A DNA stretch of 64,000 nucleotides from an uncultured Phycisphaerales bacterium (GCA_903857265.1 CAIODZ010000015.1:1-64000); one strand, 5' to 3'; positions 1-10,269 are shown, counted from the first letter of the stretch. The notes: generated by a model from the sequence alone, not told the origin. Program-made: numbers and translations.

Positions 1-202
1 AGTTCCAGACATATGTCGTGTTAGGATTAGCTTTAATGATGTCCCAATCCAAGTCGGTTGTGATAGTCCCACTTTTGCAGGGACTTCCCGAAACCGTATA
101 ATCAATCGCTATAAGATATTGACCTACAGCCACAACCGGGAAAATTAAGGCAGCTACTAAAAAGGCAAGACCTATACCACAGATGCACTCTCTCTTCATC
201 AT
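1..202 (-). CDS. Partial secreted/membrane protein with N-terminal signal (MKRECICGIGLAFLVAALIFPVVAVGQYLIAIDYTV...), truncated by window start
   Basis: Manual translation of minus strand from ATG at 202/199; hydrophobic signal segment; GGAG upstream of ATG. Confidence 0.55.
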   Translation of the reverse strand, partial: MMKRECICGIGLAFLVAALIFPVVAVGQYLIAIDYTVSGSPCKSGTITTDLDWDIIKANPNTTYVWN

Positions 203-402
203 CTCTCTACTCCTTACTTTGCTTCACTCTCTTCCGTCGTGCCGCTACAGCCCATTACGGCAGCGGCAACCAATTGTTATCAGACTAACGGGTAACTTCC
301 CGTTTGTCAAGTAAAATCCTACTTTTTTTTAGGTTTTCCTGCTTTTCCCATTTTTTCCGGTCTTACGGCTTAAAAACCGCCATTTTTGCTCGATCCAGCC
401 GG

Positions 403-2223
403 TTACTGCATATTCTTTTTAAGTGTTAGCACATCCTTGATACTGATATAGCCGTCCTGGTCGAAATCGCACCGGTCGTCATATAAGTTGTTAGGGTCAG
501 ATGAGTTTAAGAGGCAGTTCATCGCTATTTTCAGCGCGCGGACGTCCTTCAAGCCAACCACGCCGTCATTATCGGCATCGCCCGGAACAGGCGTCCATGC
601 CTGACCACCCGGCCCGTATGCGATTCTCATAAGTGGGTCACCAATAAGGACTTCCGACCAGCTCAGATAGGGAATAGCCGTAAAAGCCGCTTCCACGAGG
701 GTCAGATCAGCTTTGCCGTCCCCATCTTCATCTGACAGAAGATTGTAGAACAAATATAAATTGTCAATAGCAGCATCCGACAGCGGTTCAAATGAATGGC
801 CTATAGCGGCGGTGCCCCCTATTGATATGAAATCGACCACTTTACCCTGTGCAACGGGGGCTGTGTTTACGTCTGAAAACATCGTTACTCCGTTAAAACT
901 CTCGATAGAGGTGAAGACGGCCCCGTTTACGACATTAAAAAGCGGCCCGCCGGCCGGTCCACCCTTGAGTATATAATTACTCGCGCTGCCCTCATCGCCG
1001 TTATGACCAAATGTTGCCAGGAGTATCACGCCCTGCCCCGATTGTCTTTGAGGATATGTACTCAGAAGTGCATCCAAATCCGCCTGGTTGGTTCTTGTCG
1101 CACTGCGGCGATCCAGTATAACGCACAAGTCGTAGGCAGAATCCATCAATCCCGTATTAAAACCATTGTAATTCACCGATTTGTTTGTCATCGCCTTGAA
1201 ACAGGCGACATAATCGTCTTTGCGTAAGATACGAGGTGCATTCGGAGGTTGTGGGACACAGGGGTCGTACACCCAATAGTTTGCCGAAGTGTCCAGATTA
1301 AATACGCGGTTATTATCGAGCTCACTTGCCGGAGCATCGTCTAATACCGCCACCGCTTTTAAGGGGTTGACGCCGAAATGTGGGTCTGACGCCCGTTTTG
1401 CCCTTTCCAACATGAGTCGAACCGCGAAAACCGCGCTCTGTCCCTGTTTTTTGGGGCCGTCAAGCCGGGCGGTCAGATACATATCCCCGGCGTTAAATTT
1501 TCTGTTGACGGTTCCATTCTTGTTCGGCTCACCCTCCATTTTGGGCGGCGGCCCACTATCGGAATAGGGAACACTCCAAACCATATTTTTAGTCCCAGGC
1601 ACGACCCGTTCAAACAGGTCGAAGCCGCTGTAGTAATAACCCTGATAGGGGTTAACCAAGCGGTTGTTCAGTCCGAAGGGATTAGCGCCGTAATCGCCGT
1701 ACCAAAGGGTAACAAGTTCCGATTCCACTGAGGCCGCATTGATATCCGAGGTATGAAGTGATACCGTAGAATAATTTGAGCCGGCGGGATAAACAGCATC
1801 GGAGTAAACAGTGTCCTGGATGCGATAGGGCATACCGGCGGTGGTGATTATTACTTTGACCTGTGTGATACGATTGGGATGGCTGGGGTCTGTCAAGTAC
1901 GCCCGGAGAGGATTGGCTATAAACTGATTGTACTGTTGCCTGGTGAGGATTTCATCGGCCGGGGTCGCTGAGGGCCCGCTTGAATCAGCAAGGCCCGACA
2001 AACTGAGCACCTGTGAATCGGTGATTTGGGGATAATACTGCCGATACATTTTGGCGATATACCGGCTTGTTGGACTGTTTTGGTTGACGAGGATAATAAC
2101 ATCCTGCGGTCCCAACCGGCCATAAGCGTAAGACGAAACCAGCAACACCAAAAAAATGATAAACCCTCCACAGGCACCTCCCGGCACATTCTGCCCTGCG
2201 AAGAGTTTTCTCCTGCTCAGCAT
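403..2223 (-). CDS. TIGR03790-like family protein with C-terminal dockerin type I-like repeats; signal/TM N-terminus
   Basis: ORF 403..2268, likely start MLSRRKLF at 2223 after GGAGGAG; C-term GDADNDGVVGLKDVRALK...CDFDQDGYISIKDVLTLKK duplicated Ca-binding dockerin motif. Confidence 0.75.
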   Translation of the reverse strand: MLSRRKLFAGQNVPGGACGGFIIFLVLLVSSYAYGRLGPQDVIILVNQNSPTSRYIAKMYRQYYPQITDSQVLSLSGLADSSGPSATPADEILTRQQYNQFIANPLRAYLTDPSHPNRITQVKVIITTAGMPYRIQDTVYSDAVYPAGSNYSTVSLHTSDINAASVESELVTLWYGDYGANPFGLNNRLVNPYQGYYYSGFDLFERVVPGTKNMVWSVPYSDSGPPPKMEGEPNKNGTVNRKFNAGDMYLTARLDGPKKQGQSAVFAVRLMLERAKRASDPHFGVNPLKAVAVLDDAPASELDNNRVFNLDTSANYWVYDPCVPQPPNAPRILRKDDYVACFKAMTNKSVNYNGFNTGLMDSAYDLCVILDRRSATRTNQADLDALLSTYPQRQSGQGVILLATFGHNGDEGSASNYILKGGPAGGPLFNVVNGAVFTSIESFNGVTMFSDVNTAPVAQGKVVDFISIGGTAAIGHSFEPLSDAAIDNLYLFYNLLSDEDGDGKADLTLVEAAFTAIPYLSWSEVLIGDPLMRIAYGPGGQAWTPVPGDADNDGVVGLKDVRALKIAMNCLLNSSDPNNLYDDRCDFDQDGYISIKDVLTLKKNMQ

Positions 2224-2357
2224 CTCTTCTCCTCCTCCACCCGGAGGAAACTGCAACCCGGCAGTCAAAGGTAAAACCCGGCCAGCTAACTGGGGTGTGG
2301 GAGCTGATGCTTTAAATCAAGACAACAGACAGCAACCAGCCAAAGCAAATTACTATA

Positions 2358-3074
2358 TTATTTTCGGCGTCTCAAAGCGAGCGCCGCCGCAGTTATAAAC
2401 AGAACCATAGAGGCCGGCTCGGGAACAATGGTGAAGGTATTATCAGAGCCGGCGGCATAAAAATAAACACCGCCGTATGCATAAGGGTCGCTATTGTCAA
2501 AGTTCGTGCCGTCGGTCAGATAACCATAGAACAGGCCGCCCCCGTCATTCATCAAGGTATATGTGGCTGTTCCTGCAAGAGGCACTTGTTCTGCTTTGAT
2601 TGTGAAATTGAATATTTCGGAGTAATTGGCCGGATTATCGATATTGTTATCATAGCCGACTCCCGTATATGACGGCGCGCCCCACACCTTCTGGACGGTG
2701 TGAACTTCCCTAACCTCGCCGGTGACGGGGACGTTGAGTGAGGCCGAATCCCACTTGGTCCACGGGGCAGGACTTGGGTCGGGTGCAAGAAAGTTTATGC
2801 CACCGATGATTTCAATCACGCCGGTATTGTCAACGGAGAGGTCTGTTTGCCATGCTTCGAGGCCATTGCTGGTTTTTTCTATGCCGGCTGGCGTATATAC
2901 CCAGGCAAATACATGAACCGTAGTTTGCTGGCCTGGTAAAAGGGTCGTATCGTCCGCGGTCATTTTGAAAACCAGTGTGGGATCCGTCAGAGCGGCAACA
3001 GACACAGAACACAGACAAAGCAGTGCCAATATAGGTAATATGGCAAGGCAAGGACTCAATTTGCTTTTCACCAT
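2358..3074 (-). CDS. PEP-CTERM sorting domain protein
   Basis: C-terminus VPEPASMVLFITAAALALRRRK; signal peptide; likely start MVKSKL at 3074 preceded by GGTGGAGGAG. Confidence 0.88.
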   Translation of the reverse strand: MVKSKLSPCLAILPILALLCLCSVSVAALTDPTLVFKMTADDTTLLPGQQTTVHVFAWVYTPAGIEKTSNGLEAWQTDLSVDNTGVIEIIGGINFLAPDPSPAPWTKWDSASLNVPVTGEVREVHTVQKVWGAPSYTGVGYDNNIDNPANYSEIFNFTIKAEQVPLAGTATYTLMNDGGGLFYGYLTDGTNFDNSDPYAYGGVYFYAAGSDNTFTIVPEPASMVLFITAAALALRRRK

Positions 3075-3410
3075 TATTGCTCCTCCACCCAACTAAACAA
3101 ACATTTCTTGCCCATTATCAAGGGCATTCATCACCCAAGGCCTTAGGGCCTTCTCATTAAAAAAGAACTAATCCAGTTTGTCATTGTAACGCAAATTGCC
3201 TGATTGTCAACAATAAAAAAACTAATTTTGCGTTTTGAGAAATTACCCTCGATTCAGATATCTGATACCTCAGTCCAATATCCAATAATAACGGTCTGAC
3301 GGTCAAAATCCCCTTTTAAGCTTCTATAATAGGGGTTAGGGGTTTGCCCATTTTAACACCTGCGAGACCGGGCTAAAAATGGATATGTTGCTTTTTGTCA
3401 ACATCAATGC

Positions 3411-3438
3411 TTGACAAAATCAACACAATCATTATTAT
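3411..3438 (+). promoter_or_regulatory. Sigma-70-type promoter candidate for the response regulator
   Basis: TTGACA (3411-3416), 16-nt spacer, TATTAT (3433-3438); gene starts at 3496. Confidence 0.5.
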
Positions 3439-3495
3439 TGATGTTGTAACTCATCTCAAATTTCAAGACAGTTCACGGGCAGGGAACGCCCAAAA

Positions 3496-4899
3496 ATGGA
3501 GCCGGGTAAAGCGATGGCTGAAAAGACGATTCTCGTGGTGGACGACGACAAGGTAATCCGCGATTGCCTGACGGAGTTTTTGAAGACCGATGGTTTCAAA
3601 ACAGGCATCGCAGCGACAGTCAAAGAGGCATCGGTCGAGCTGGAAAAGCAGGACTACGCGCTTGTCATTACCGAAATCAACCTGCCCGACGGCGACGGCT
3701 TTCAATTATTAGACATCATAAGGAATAACTATCCCCAGACGGTTGTCGTGGTCATCACGGGTTATGGCACTATTGAAAGCGCGGTGCGGGCAATCAAGAC
3801 CGGGGCGTATGATTACCTGACCAAGCCGATTAACGACGATGAGCTGCGCCTCGCTGTCGCCCGCGCGATAAAACAACAGTCGCTCATCAGTGAAAACGTC
3901 AGTTTGCGCTCACAGCTCGAGCAAAGATACAGTTTGGACAACATCCTTAGCCACGATTACAAAATGGCGAGGATATTCGAGCTGGTGGAAGCCGTCGCGG
4001 ACAGTAAAACCACGATTCTTATGACGGGGCCATCGGGAACGGGCAAAACGATGCTCGCCCGCGCGATTCATCACCATTCAGGCAGACGCAAAGAGGCGTT
4101 TATTGAAGTGAGCTGCGGCGCGCTGCCTGAAACGCTCCTCGAAAGCGAACTCTTCGGCCACATTAAAGGCAGTTTTACGGGTGCGGTGGCGAACAAGAAG
4201 GGGAAATTCTTAGCGGCGGATGGGGGGACGATATTTTTAGATGAGGTAGGCAACGCGTCGCCCGCGCTGCAGGTGAAGTTATTGCGGGTGCTGGAAGACA
4301 GGCAGTTTGAGCCGGTGGGAAGCAATAAGACGATTACGGTTGACGCGAGGATAATATTAGCGACAAACAGGAATCTCATCGAGGAGGTCAAGCAGGGAAG
4401 ATTCAGAGAGGATTTGTATTACAGAATCAACGTCGTTACGGTAAATCTGCCTGCGTTATCGGAGAGGGTGGGGGATATTGCGTTATTGGCCAAGCATTTT
4501 TTGAAAAGATATAGCGGGCAGCACAACAAAAAGAAACTGGGAATAACCGATGAGGCGATTGGGTTTCTGGAACGTTACCCGTGGCCTGGCAACGTGCGAG
4601 AGCTTGAGAACGTGATTGAGCGGGCGGTGCTGCTGGGTAAGGGCAGCTTCGTAACGCCCGACGATTTGCCGGCAGGTATAAGGCAGGAGCAGGTCATACA
4701 GGGGCCTGGGTATAACGCGGTGAGTTTGAAAAAGGCGGTCGCTGAGCCGGAGAAAAATATTATTCGTCAGGCGCTGGAGGCGCACAAGTGGAACAGGCAG
4801 GAGACGGCAGACGCGCTTGGCATAAACCGCACGACGCTTTTTAAGAAGATGAAACGCTATGGCCTGTATGCCGAGGCGGAGCGGTTGGGGCTTATGTGA
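3496..4899 (+). CDS. Sigma-54-dependent response regulator, NtrC family (REC-AAA+-Fis HTH)
   Basis: REC domain (VDDDK...), GPSGTGKT Walker A, GAFTGA-like motif GSFTGA, C-terminal HTH NRQETADALGINRTTLFKKMKRYG. Confidence 0.96.
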   Translation: MEPGKAMAEKTILVVDDDKVIRDCLTEFLKTDGFKTGIAATVKEASVELEKQDYALVITEINLPDGDGFQLLDIIRNNYPQTVVVVITGYGTIESAVRAIKTGAYDYLTKPINDDELRLAVARAIKQQSLISENVSLRSQLEQRYSLDNILSHDYKMARIFELVEAVADSKTTILMTGPSGTGKTMLARAIHHHSGRRKEAFIEVSCGALPETLLESELFGHIKGSFTGAVANKKGKFLAADGGTIFLDEVGNASPALQVKLLRVLEDRQFEPVGSNKTITVDARIILATNRNLIEEVKQGRFREDLYYRINVVTVNLPALSERVGDIALLAKHFLKRYSGQHNKKKLGITDEAIGFLERYPWPGNVRELENVIERAVLLGKGSFVTPDDLPAGIRQEQVIQGPGYNAVSLKKAVAEPEKNIIRQALEAHKWNRQETADALGINRTTLFKKMKRYGLYAEAERLGLM

Positions 4900-4943
4900 T
4901 GTTAGACGCGGATTACGCAGATAAACGCTGCTTTTATTCGTCC

Positions 4944-5231
4944 TTAGCTTTCCACTTTCACCAGTTCGTACATTCCGTGGCCGCTGTTGCGGAGTTTGCC
5001 CAGCCGACACAATTCCTCCCAGACCTCTCGCGGAAACTGGTTTGGCGGCTGTATCGCGTAAACGCCCTTGGCCCCGCTCGAAAACGGTCCGCGTCCCAAG
5101 CTCGAATCCTCATCCAGCGCAGTGAGTTTGAGCCGTTTTTTGAACGCCTTCATCGCGCTTTTGAGCACCTCCGGCGTTATGCTACTTGCTGGTTCTGGAG
5201 TGATGGGGCCTTGCTGCTGGTTATCTGTCAT
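4944..5231 (-). CDS. Conserved hypothetical protein
   Basis: ORF 4944..5285; likely start MTDNQQQ at 5231. Confidence 0.6.
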   Translation of the reverse strand: MTDNQQQGPITPEPASSITPEVLKSAMKAFKKRLKLTALDEDSSLGRGPFSSGAKGVYAIQPPNQFPREVWEELCRLGKLRNSGHGMYELVKVES

Positions 5232-5389
5232 ATCTGCCTCCGTTCTCGTTTTAAATTTAAGCCACCCGGCTCCGTCTTTGACCACCCGGCTTCGCTAAGG
5301 AGCTACGCCGAGGTAAACGCCGAGGCAAGCAGATTACACGGTTAACACAGATTTAGCAACCGCGAAGATTTTTTCGACCGCGATAAAGC

Positions 5390-5974
5390 TTATTTGGCGT
5401 TTTTGCCGGGGGCATTTGGTTCTGTTTTAGCAGCATTCGGGTCGGCCTGCTGGACCTTAGTCGCTTCCGGACCAAATACGACAACATCGTCAACAAAGAA
5501 ATTGACATCCTGCGGCGGGCCTTCGATATAAACGTCTAATGTTTTCAAAGTCCCGCTGGCATCAAGTGTGAACTCTCCTGAAAGCTCGACCCATTCAGTT
5601 TTGCCCACCGGCGCCTTGGCAACATTTTTATATACGGTGCCCTTGTCGTCGGCCTGCTCGATGGATATCATGGTATCAGAATCTGCGTTTTCCAGCCGAA
5701 CCCACGCTGAAATCTTATATGTCTTTCCATTCAATACTTTGCCGAGCAGGGACTGTTTTATCCCCTGCCACTCCGCGGTCCTCCCGGACACCTTTGCGCT
5801 TTTTGCGCCGCTGTGAATAGGCGTTGTTACCGCCTCGATTTTGCACGACCTGTCCGCCCAATCTTCGATACCGTTTTCAAAACCGGGATTTTTCAGCACG
5901 TTGGCATCGCCGAACGCAGGCGTAAATGACACAAGCAAACTTAGAAACAGGCATGAACACAAACACTTAACCAT
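5390..5974 (-). CDS. Secreted carbohydrate-binding (CBM4/9-like) domain protein
   Basis: Signal peptide; NPGFENGIEDWADRSCKIEAVTTPIHSGAKSAKVSGR...WQGI typical of CBM_4_9. Confidence 0.8.
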   Translation of the reverse strand: MVKCLCSCLFLSLLVSFTPAFGDANVLKNPGFENGIEDWADRSCKIEAVTTPIHSGAKSAKVSGRTAEWQGIKQSLLGKVLNGKTYKISAWVRLENADSDTMISIEQADDKGTVYKNVAKAPVGKTEWVELSGEFTLDASGTLKTLDVYIEGPPQDVNFFVDDVVVFGPEATKVQQADPNAAKTEPNAPGKNAK

Positions 5975-6168
5975 TTTTCAACCCCTCAATAATAAAAAAT
6001 TACTAAATTTGTTATCGTTACATTTGGCATGAGGTTACTTTTATCGTTTGAAGATGTCAAGGGGGCAAAAAGTTTTACCGCAGAGAACGCTGAGACCGCA
6101 GAGAATTTTTAGATGCTAAGAAGGGAGAAGATACTCGATACTGGATGCTCGATACTAGAAGGCGGGGG

Positions 6169-6211
6169 CGGGAAAATCTTATTGAAAACTCACCGCGAAT
6201 GTCGGTAGAAT
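6169..6211. repeat. Copy 1 of imperfect 43-bp direct repeat
   Basis: cgggaaaatcttattgaaaactcaccgcgaatgtcggtagaat; 38/43 identical to 6761-6803. Confidence 0.85.
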
Positions 6212-6243
6212 TGGGAAAAAATAAGATTCGAGGATGTATTCTT

Positions 6244-6747
6244 ATGCATAATGACCACATTCCCCAGTTTATGTTAATACTTTTCAAATACTTATGGGCT
6301 TTAGTAATAGCGATTGACTGCATTGGTGCGGTTACGATAAGTTTTCATATGAAACAGGCGTCAGCCAAAGAGCGTCTGAAAATGATGCTCGGCTGGGCTT
6401 TCTGGACGAACGTCCCCTGGATTGTTATGGGTATAGGTTTAACGATTGGGAAAGTCCCGACTTTTTTTCATTATTTTCGGCCCAGAGACGGAAATCCTTT
6501 TGTGTTGGCGTGGTGGGCTTCGGTTGCCGCGGTTTTCATAATCGGTTCGTATTGGATATTTATTGGCCAGGGAGCGGCGAAACTCGCAGAATACGGAGTG
6601 TTAAGATATCGATTTATTGGAAAACCATCGATAGTCCTCAGCGAAAAGGGCATAAAACTGTATTTTCTGCTGTCCCTGACTACAGTGCTGATAATCGGGA
6701 TAATAGTGTGGTTAGGGGATGTTCAGATACCTCCCTTTGCTAAATAG
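6244..6747 (+). CDS. Hypothetical multi-TM membrane protein
   Basis: ORF 6145..6747; start at MHNDHIPQF (6244) more likely; several hydrophobic helices. Confidence 0.65.
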   Translation: MHNDHIPQFMLILFKYLWALVIAIDCIGAVTISFHMKQASAKERLKMMLGWAFWTNVPWIVMGIGLTIGKVPTFFHYFRPRDGNPFVLAWWASVAAVFIIGSYWIFIGQGAAKLAEYGVLRYRFIGKPSIVLSEKGIKLYFLLSLTTVLIIGIIVWLGDVQIPPFAK

Positions 6748-6760
6748 ATGACACCTGCGA

Positions 6761-6803
6761 CGGGTAAATCTTGTTGGAAACTCACCACGATTGTCGGTAG
6801 AAT
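6761..6803. repeat. Copy 2 of imperfect 43-bp direct repeat
   Basis: cgggtaaatcttgttggaaactcaccacgattgtcggtagaat. Confidence 0.85.
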
Positions 6804-6922
6804 CAAAAACAAAAAGAAACAGGACTTGTGGCGTAGTGCGAGAAATGGGTTTATGCTTGTTCAATACTTTTAGTGAGCTTTTATGCGGACTTCGTACTCA
6901 TGACAATTATTGGGATATTAAA

Positions 6923-7735
6923 ATGGAAGCATTTTGGGGTGTAATCGTTGGTGCCCTTATCTCTCTTCTTGGCGTTTTGCTTACTCTCCGATGGAACCAA
7001 AGAGTTCATGAAGATAATCTCAGAGAGGAACGCCGAAAAACAAAAGAAGAACGGGAATTCTTAGCTAAACAAGCTGCGTTATTAGCGGCTTCTGATGCAG
7101 TGACCAGATTTATATCCTACTATCTTTCATTAGCTGATAGGTCTCTCCCAAGTGATGGGGTTGTCGCTGAAGAAGTAATCGAGATGGAAGTAGCGATGAA
7201 TCATCTCCATTTCTATTGCAATATTGAGACTATAGAGAAAGTGACCCATTTAGGGCAAGTATTGGACGATGCTACCCTCGAAGCGATAACAGCAAAAATG
7301 CCATCTGGTTTTATAAATGAGGATATAAAGGCAACTGATGTCCTGATATCAGGGTTGGAAAAAATGAATGCAGCCCTTCAAGAAGAAGTTAAAGCAATCC
7401 TACAATGCGAGCCAATGAATCCTTTAATTGTTTCGCATCGGAACCTACTCGCACAGAACTTTCAGACAATAGCGGGCCTTCACGGAAAGAGAGTGGAGCT
7501 TATAAAGCAAAAATACATTGAAACCGAAAAATGTAGGGATGTTATAAAAAAGAATCTAAAAACCATATATGATGCATTGAGAGACGTTTTGCTTTTTGCT
7601 AGACAAGAACTATCCTTCTCTATAGACCAAGAAAGATATAAGATACTTATCACCGCGCGGACGGAGTCGATAATAAGAAACCTTGAAAAATGTCTCGCAG
7701 AGATTCGGAAACAAGTTTTGGCAAAGATGCAATAG
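6923..7735 (+). CDS. Hypothetical protein, single N-terminal TM followed by coiled coil
   Basis: ORF 6791..7735; MEAFWGVIVGALISLLGVLLTLRWNQRVHEDNLREERRKTKEERE. Confidence 0.65.
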   Translation: MEAFWGVIVGALISLLGVLLTLRWNQRVHEDNLREERRKTKEEREFLAKQAALLAASDAVTRFISYYLSLADRSLPSDGVVAEEVIEMEVAMNHLHFYCNIETIEKVTHLGQVLDDATLEAITAKMPSGFINEDIKATDVLISGLEKMNAALQEEVKAILQCEPMNPLIVSHRNLLAQNFQTIAGLHGKRVELIKQKYIETEKCRDVIKKNLKTIYDALRDVLLFARQELSFSIDQERYKILITARTESIIRNLEKCLAEIRKQVLAKMQ

Positions 7736-7853
7736 CTTTTTCTGAAAATATGAGGGAAACTAAGGGCAGTGGGGCTGTTGAAAAAGTCGCATAAATTTAT
7801 CCTTCAAGAAGCTATCTCCAAAACTATACACACAAGAAAAATAGGATTAAATA

Positions 7854-8408
7854 ATGAGCTGGTTCAGTCGTAAACCAACACAGCAGAAACAAGTTGAGGC
7901 TGCAATCACAGTCATGTCCAATCTATACATGCACACGATACCGGAGGCAAAGGATGCCCCTGCCCCTTTGCAGTTCAGTCTTCCGGATTCGCGGTATCGC
8001 TACCTGATCTTTTGTTTGAGTACTGTGGTAACGGCAGTACTGGCATATGACGAGGAAAAGAAAATTCAACCAGAGGCGATCATCAAAGGGTGCTTGGATT
8101 TTGCAACGTGGACAGCTACAGAAAATGCCCAAGAATACTTCGGTGGTTCAGTGAATCCTCAAGATGTCGCAAACAATGGTAAAATGTATCTCCAAGAGTT
8201 TGCTAAACATTGGTCGCGATGGCCCGAACTTGAGAAAGAGGGCAGAAACGATGAGATTATTGATTTAATTTGCTCCATGATTCACACTACGGAATCGAAT
8301 ATGCCCGCCGGTAAAACTGACATGCAACGTCTCGGAAAATTGGCTCTACAGATTGATTGTAGGTTCCCCACCATGCGTGGCGCGTTCATTGAGTTAGCCA
8401 ACCAATAA
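7854..8408 (+). CDS. Hypothetical protein
   Basis: Complete ORF, no strong antisense competitor; family not recognised. Confidence 0.6.
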   Translation: MSWFSRKPTQQKQVEAAITVMSNLYMHTIPEAKDAPAPLQFSLPDSRYRYLIFCLSTVVTAVLAYDEEKKIQPEAIIKGCLDFATWTATENAQEYFGGSVNPQDVANNGKMYLQEFAKHWSRWPELEKEGRNDEIIDLICSMIHTTESNMPAGKTDMQRLGKLALQIDCRFPTMRGAFIELANQ

Positions 8409-8488
8409 GTCTGTACGAAATGAATAATGAGAACAGCAACCTATTTTAACCAGCCAGAAGCTTCACAGGAGAGGTGAATAGACGAACT

Positions 8489-9187
8489 ATGCCGAAGAAA
8501 AGACATTCAGCGAGTAAGTATCTGCCGAGAGGGCTGGATATACTCTACGAAGACAAGGATATCTTAGTGGTAGATAAGCCGGCGGGGCTGTTGACCGTGG
8601 GGACGGACAACAATAAAACGAGGACGGCTTACTATATGCTGACCGATTACGTGCGCAAGGGCAATCCGAAATCGCGAAACCGGATTTTCATCGTTCATCG
8701 GCTGGACCAGTCAACATCCGGCGTGTTAGTATTCGCGAAAACCGAAGAGGCGAAATTCCAGCTCCAAAAGGAGTGGAAAGACACGGAAAAGAAATATATC
8801 GCGGTGGTCTATGGGCAGTTGGCCAAAAAAGAGGACGTGATTAGCTCATACTTAGCTGAGAACAAGGCATACGTTGTCTATTCCACAAAAGACACCGCAA
8901 AAGGCAAACTGGCACATACGGCTTATAAGGTGCTCAAAGAGAGCAGGCAGTTTAGTTTGCTGGAGATAAATCTTTTGACGGGCAGGAAGAACCAGATACG
9001 CGTGCATTTGGCTGATAAGGGACACCCGGTCGTTGGCGACGGCAAATACGGAAAATCAAAGGACGGCTTCAGGCGATTAGCACTTCACGCCAAATCGATT
9101 TCATTTAACCACCCGGTTACGGGGAGGCGGATGACGTTTGACGCAAAAGTGCCGAATTATTTTAACGAGCTGGTTGAGAACGGGTAA
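8489..9187 (+). CDS. RluA-family pseudouridine synthase
   Basis: IVHRLDQSTSGVLVFAK catalytic motif, LLTGRKNQIRVHLADKGHPVVGDGKYG. Confidence 0.95.
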   Translation: MPKKRHSASKYLPRGLDILYEDKDILVVDKPAGLLTVGTDNNKTRTAYYMLTDYVRKGNPKSRNRIFIVHRLDQSTSGVLVFAKTEEAKFQLQKEWKDTEKKYIAVVYGQLAKKEDVISSYLAENKAYVVYSTKDTAKGKLAHTAYKVLKESRQFSLLEINLLTGRKNQIRVHLADKGHPVVGDGKYGKSKDGFRRLALHAKSISFNHPVTGRRMTFDAKVPNYFNELVENG

Positions 9188-9339
9188 GTGATTGCCGATT
9201 GCCGATTGGCGATTGAAAGTGGGTCCCCTGTTGCAAAACCAAAGGAGTAACTTCTCGGGGACAGACGGGCAGGTGAGGACTAACCCTGCTACTCGCCAAG
9301 GGCGAAGATGGCAGGGCTAAATATTTTGAGGAAAAAGTA

Positions 9340-10269
9340 TTACGCGTTTTTGCGCCTGATTTTGCGGACGATGTCCTCGTAATCCTTAACTTCGTTGATG
9401 GATTCGAAGCCGACGACGACGGCGTTGACGCAGCCGAGGTTGAAGACGAAGCTGGCACTTTTTTCGCGAAGCTCACGGCTGTCACGAAATTCGCCATTGC
9501 CAATGAGCTTCATACCGATGACGCCTTTGCCTGCGTCGTGAATTTTACGGATAATGGGGACAACTTCTTCGGGTGAGCCATCCATCTCCGCACCCGTGGC
9601 GTTGATTCTGGTGTGGACGGATTCGACCCAGGGGTCTTCGGCGGCGACTTTGAGGGCGTCTATCGAGTGGCATGAGACGCCGAGCGCGCGGACTTTACCT
9701 TTTGCCTTGGCTTCGCTCATTCCATCCATATAGGGCTTGAGGGTCTTGTTCCAGTCGGGCGCCATCATGCAATGGAGCAGGAGAAGGTCGATGTAGTCGG
9801 TGTTCAATTCTTTGAGGAAGCGGTCGATTGTAACCATTGGCTTTTCTTTTTCTTCGGCGGGCGGGTCCCAAACCATCAGTTTGGAGACGATGGTGAATTT
9901 GTCGCGGGGAATACCCTGAAGCGCGGGGATGATATAAGGATGCGAGCCATACATATCGGCACAATCGAAGAGCCGACATCCGCGGTCATACGCTTCTTTC
10001 AATAAACCCTGGAATTTTTCTTTGCCGAGGCGGACCTGATTCGAGGAGTGTCGTCCGCCGTGCATACCGGTGCCGCAGCCGACGCGTGTAACTTTGATGC
10101 CGGTGTTGCCAAGGGTAACGATTTCCCAAGGGTCAAATGTTTTGCTCTTTGCCGACGTTGCCATTTTGGATTCGCATCCTGTCAATGCCGAGCCAAGAAG
10201 CAGTCCTGATGCGCCGACGAGTGAGCCGACAAGAAATTCACGACGTCCGATACGTTCCATTTTTAGCAC
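9340..10269 (-). CDS. Aldo/keto reductase with TAT-like signal
   Basis: RRxFLVGSLVGASGLLLGSALTGC; DCADMYG, SK, LLLLH AKR motifs. Confidence 0.9.
   Translation of the reverse strand: MLKMERIGRREFLVGSLVGASGLLLGSALTGCESKMATSAKSKTFDPWEIVTLGNTGIKVTRVGCGTGMHGGRHSSNQVRLGKEKFQGLLKEAYDRGCRLFDCADMYGSHPYIIPALQGIPRDKFTIVSKLMVWDPPAEEKEKPMVTIDRFLKELNTDYIDLLLLHCMMAPDWNKTLKPYMDGMSEAKAKGKVRALGVSCHSIDALKVAAEDPWVESVHTRINATGAEMDGSPEEVVPIIRKIHDAGKGVIGMKLIGNGEFRDSRELREKSASFVFNLGCVNAVVVGFESINEVKDYEDIVRKIRRKNA

Noticed and set aside
3093-3495. Sigma-54 (-24/-12) promoter upstream of the PEP-CTERM gene
   Set aside because: Looked for TGGC-N6-TTGC on both strands and found no convincing match
4483-5010. 175-aa minus-strand ORF overlapping response regulator 3' end
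   Set aside because: Antisense to AAA+/Fis domains; no domain similarity
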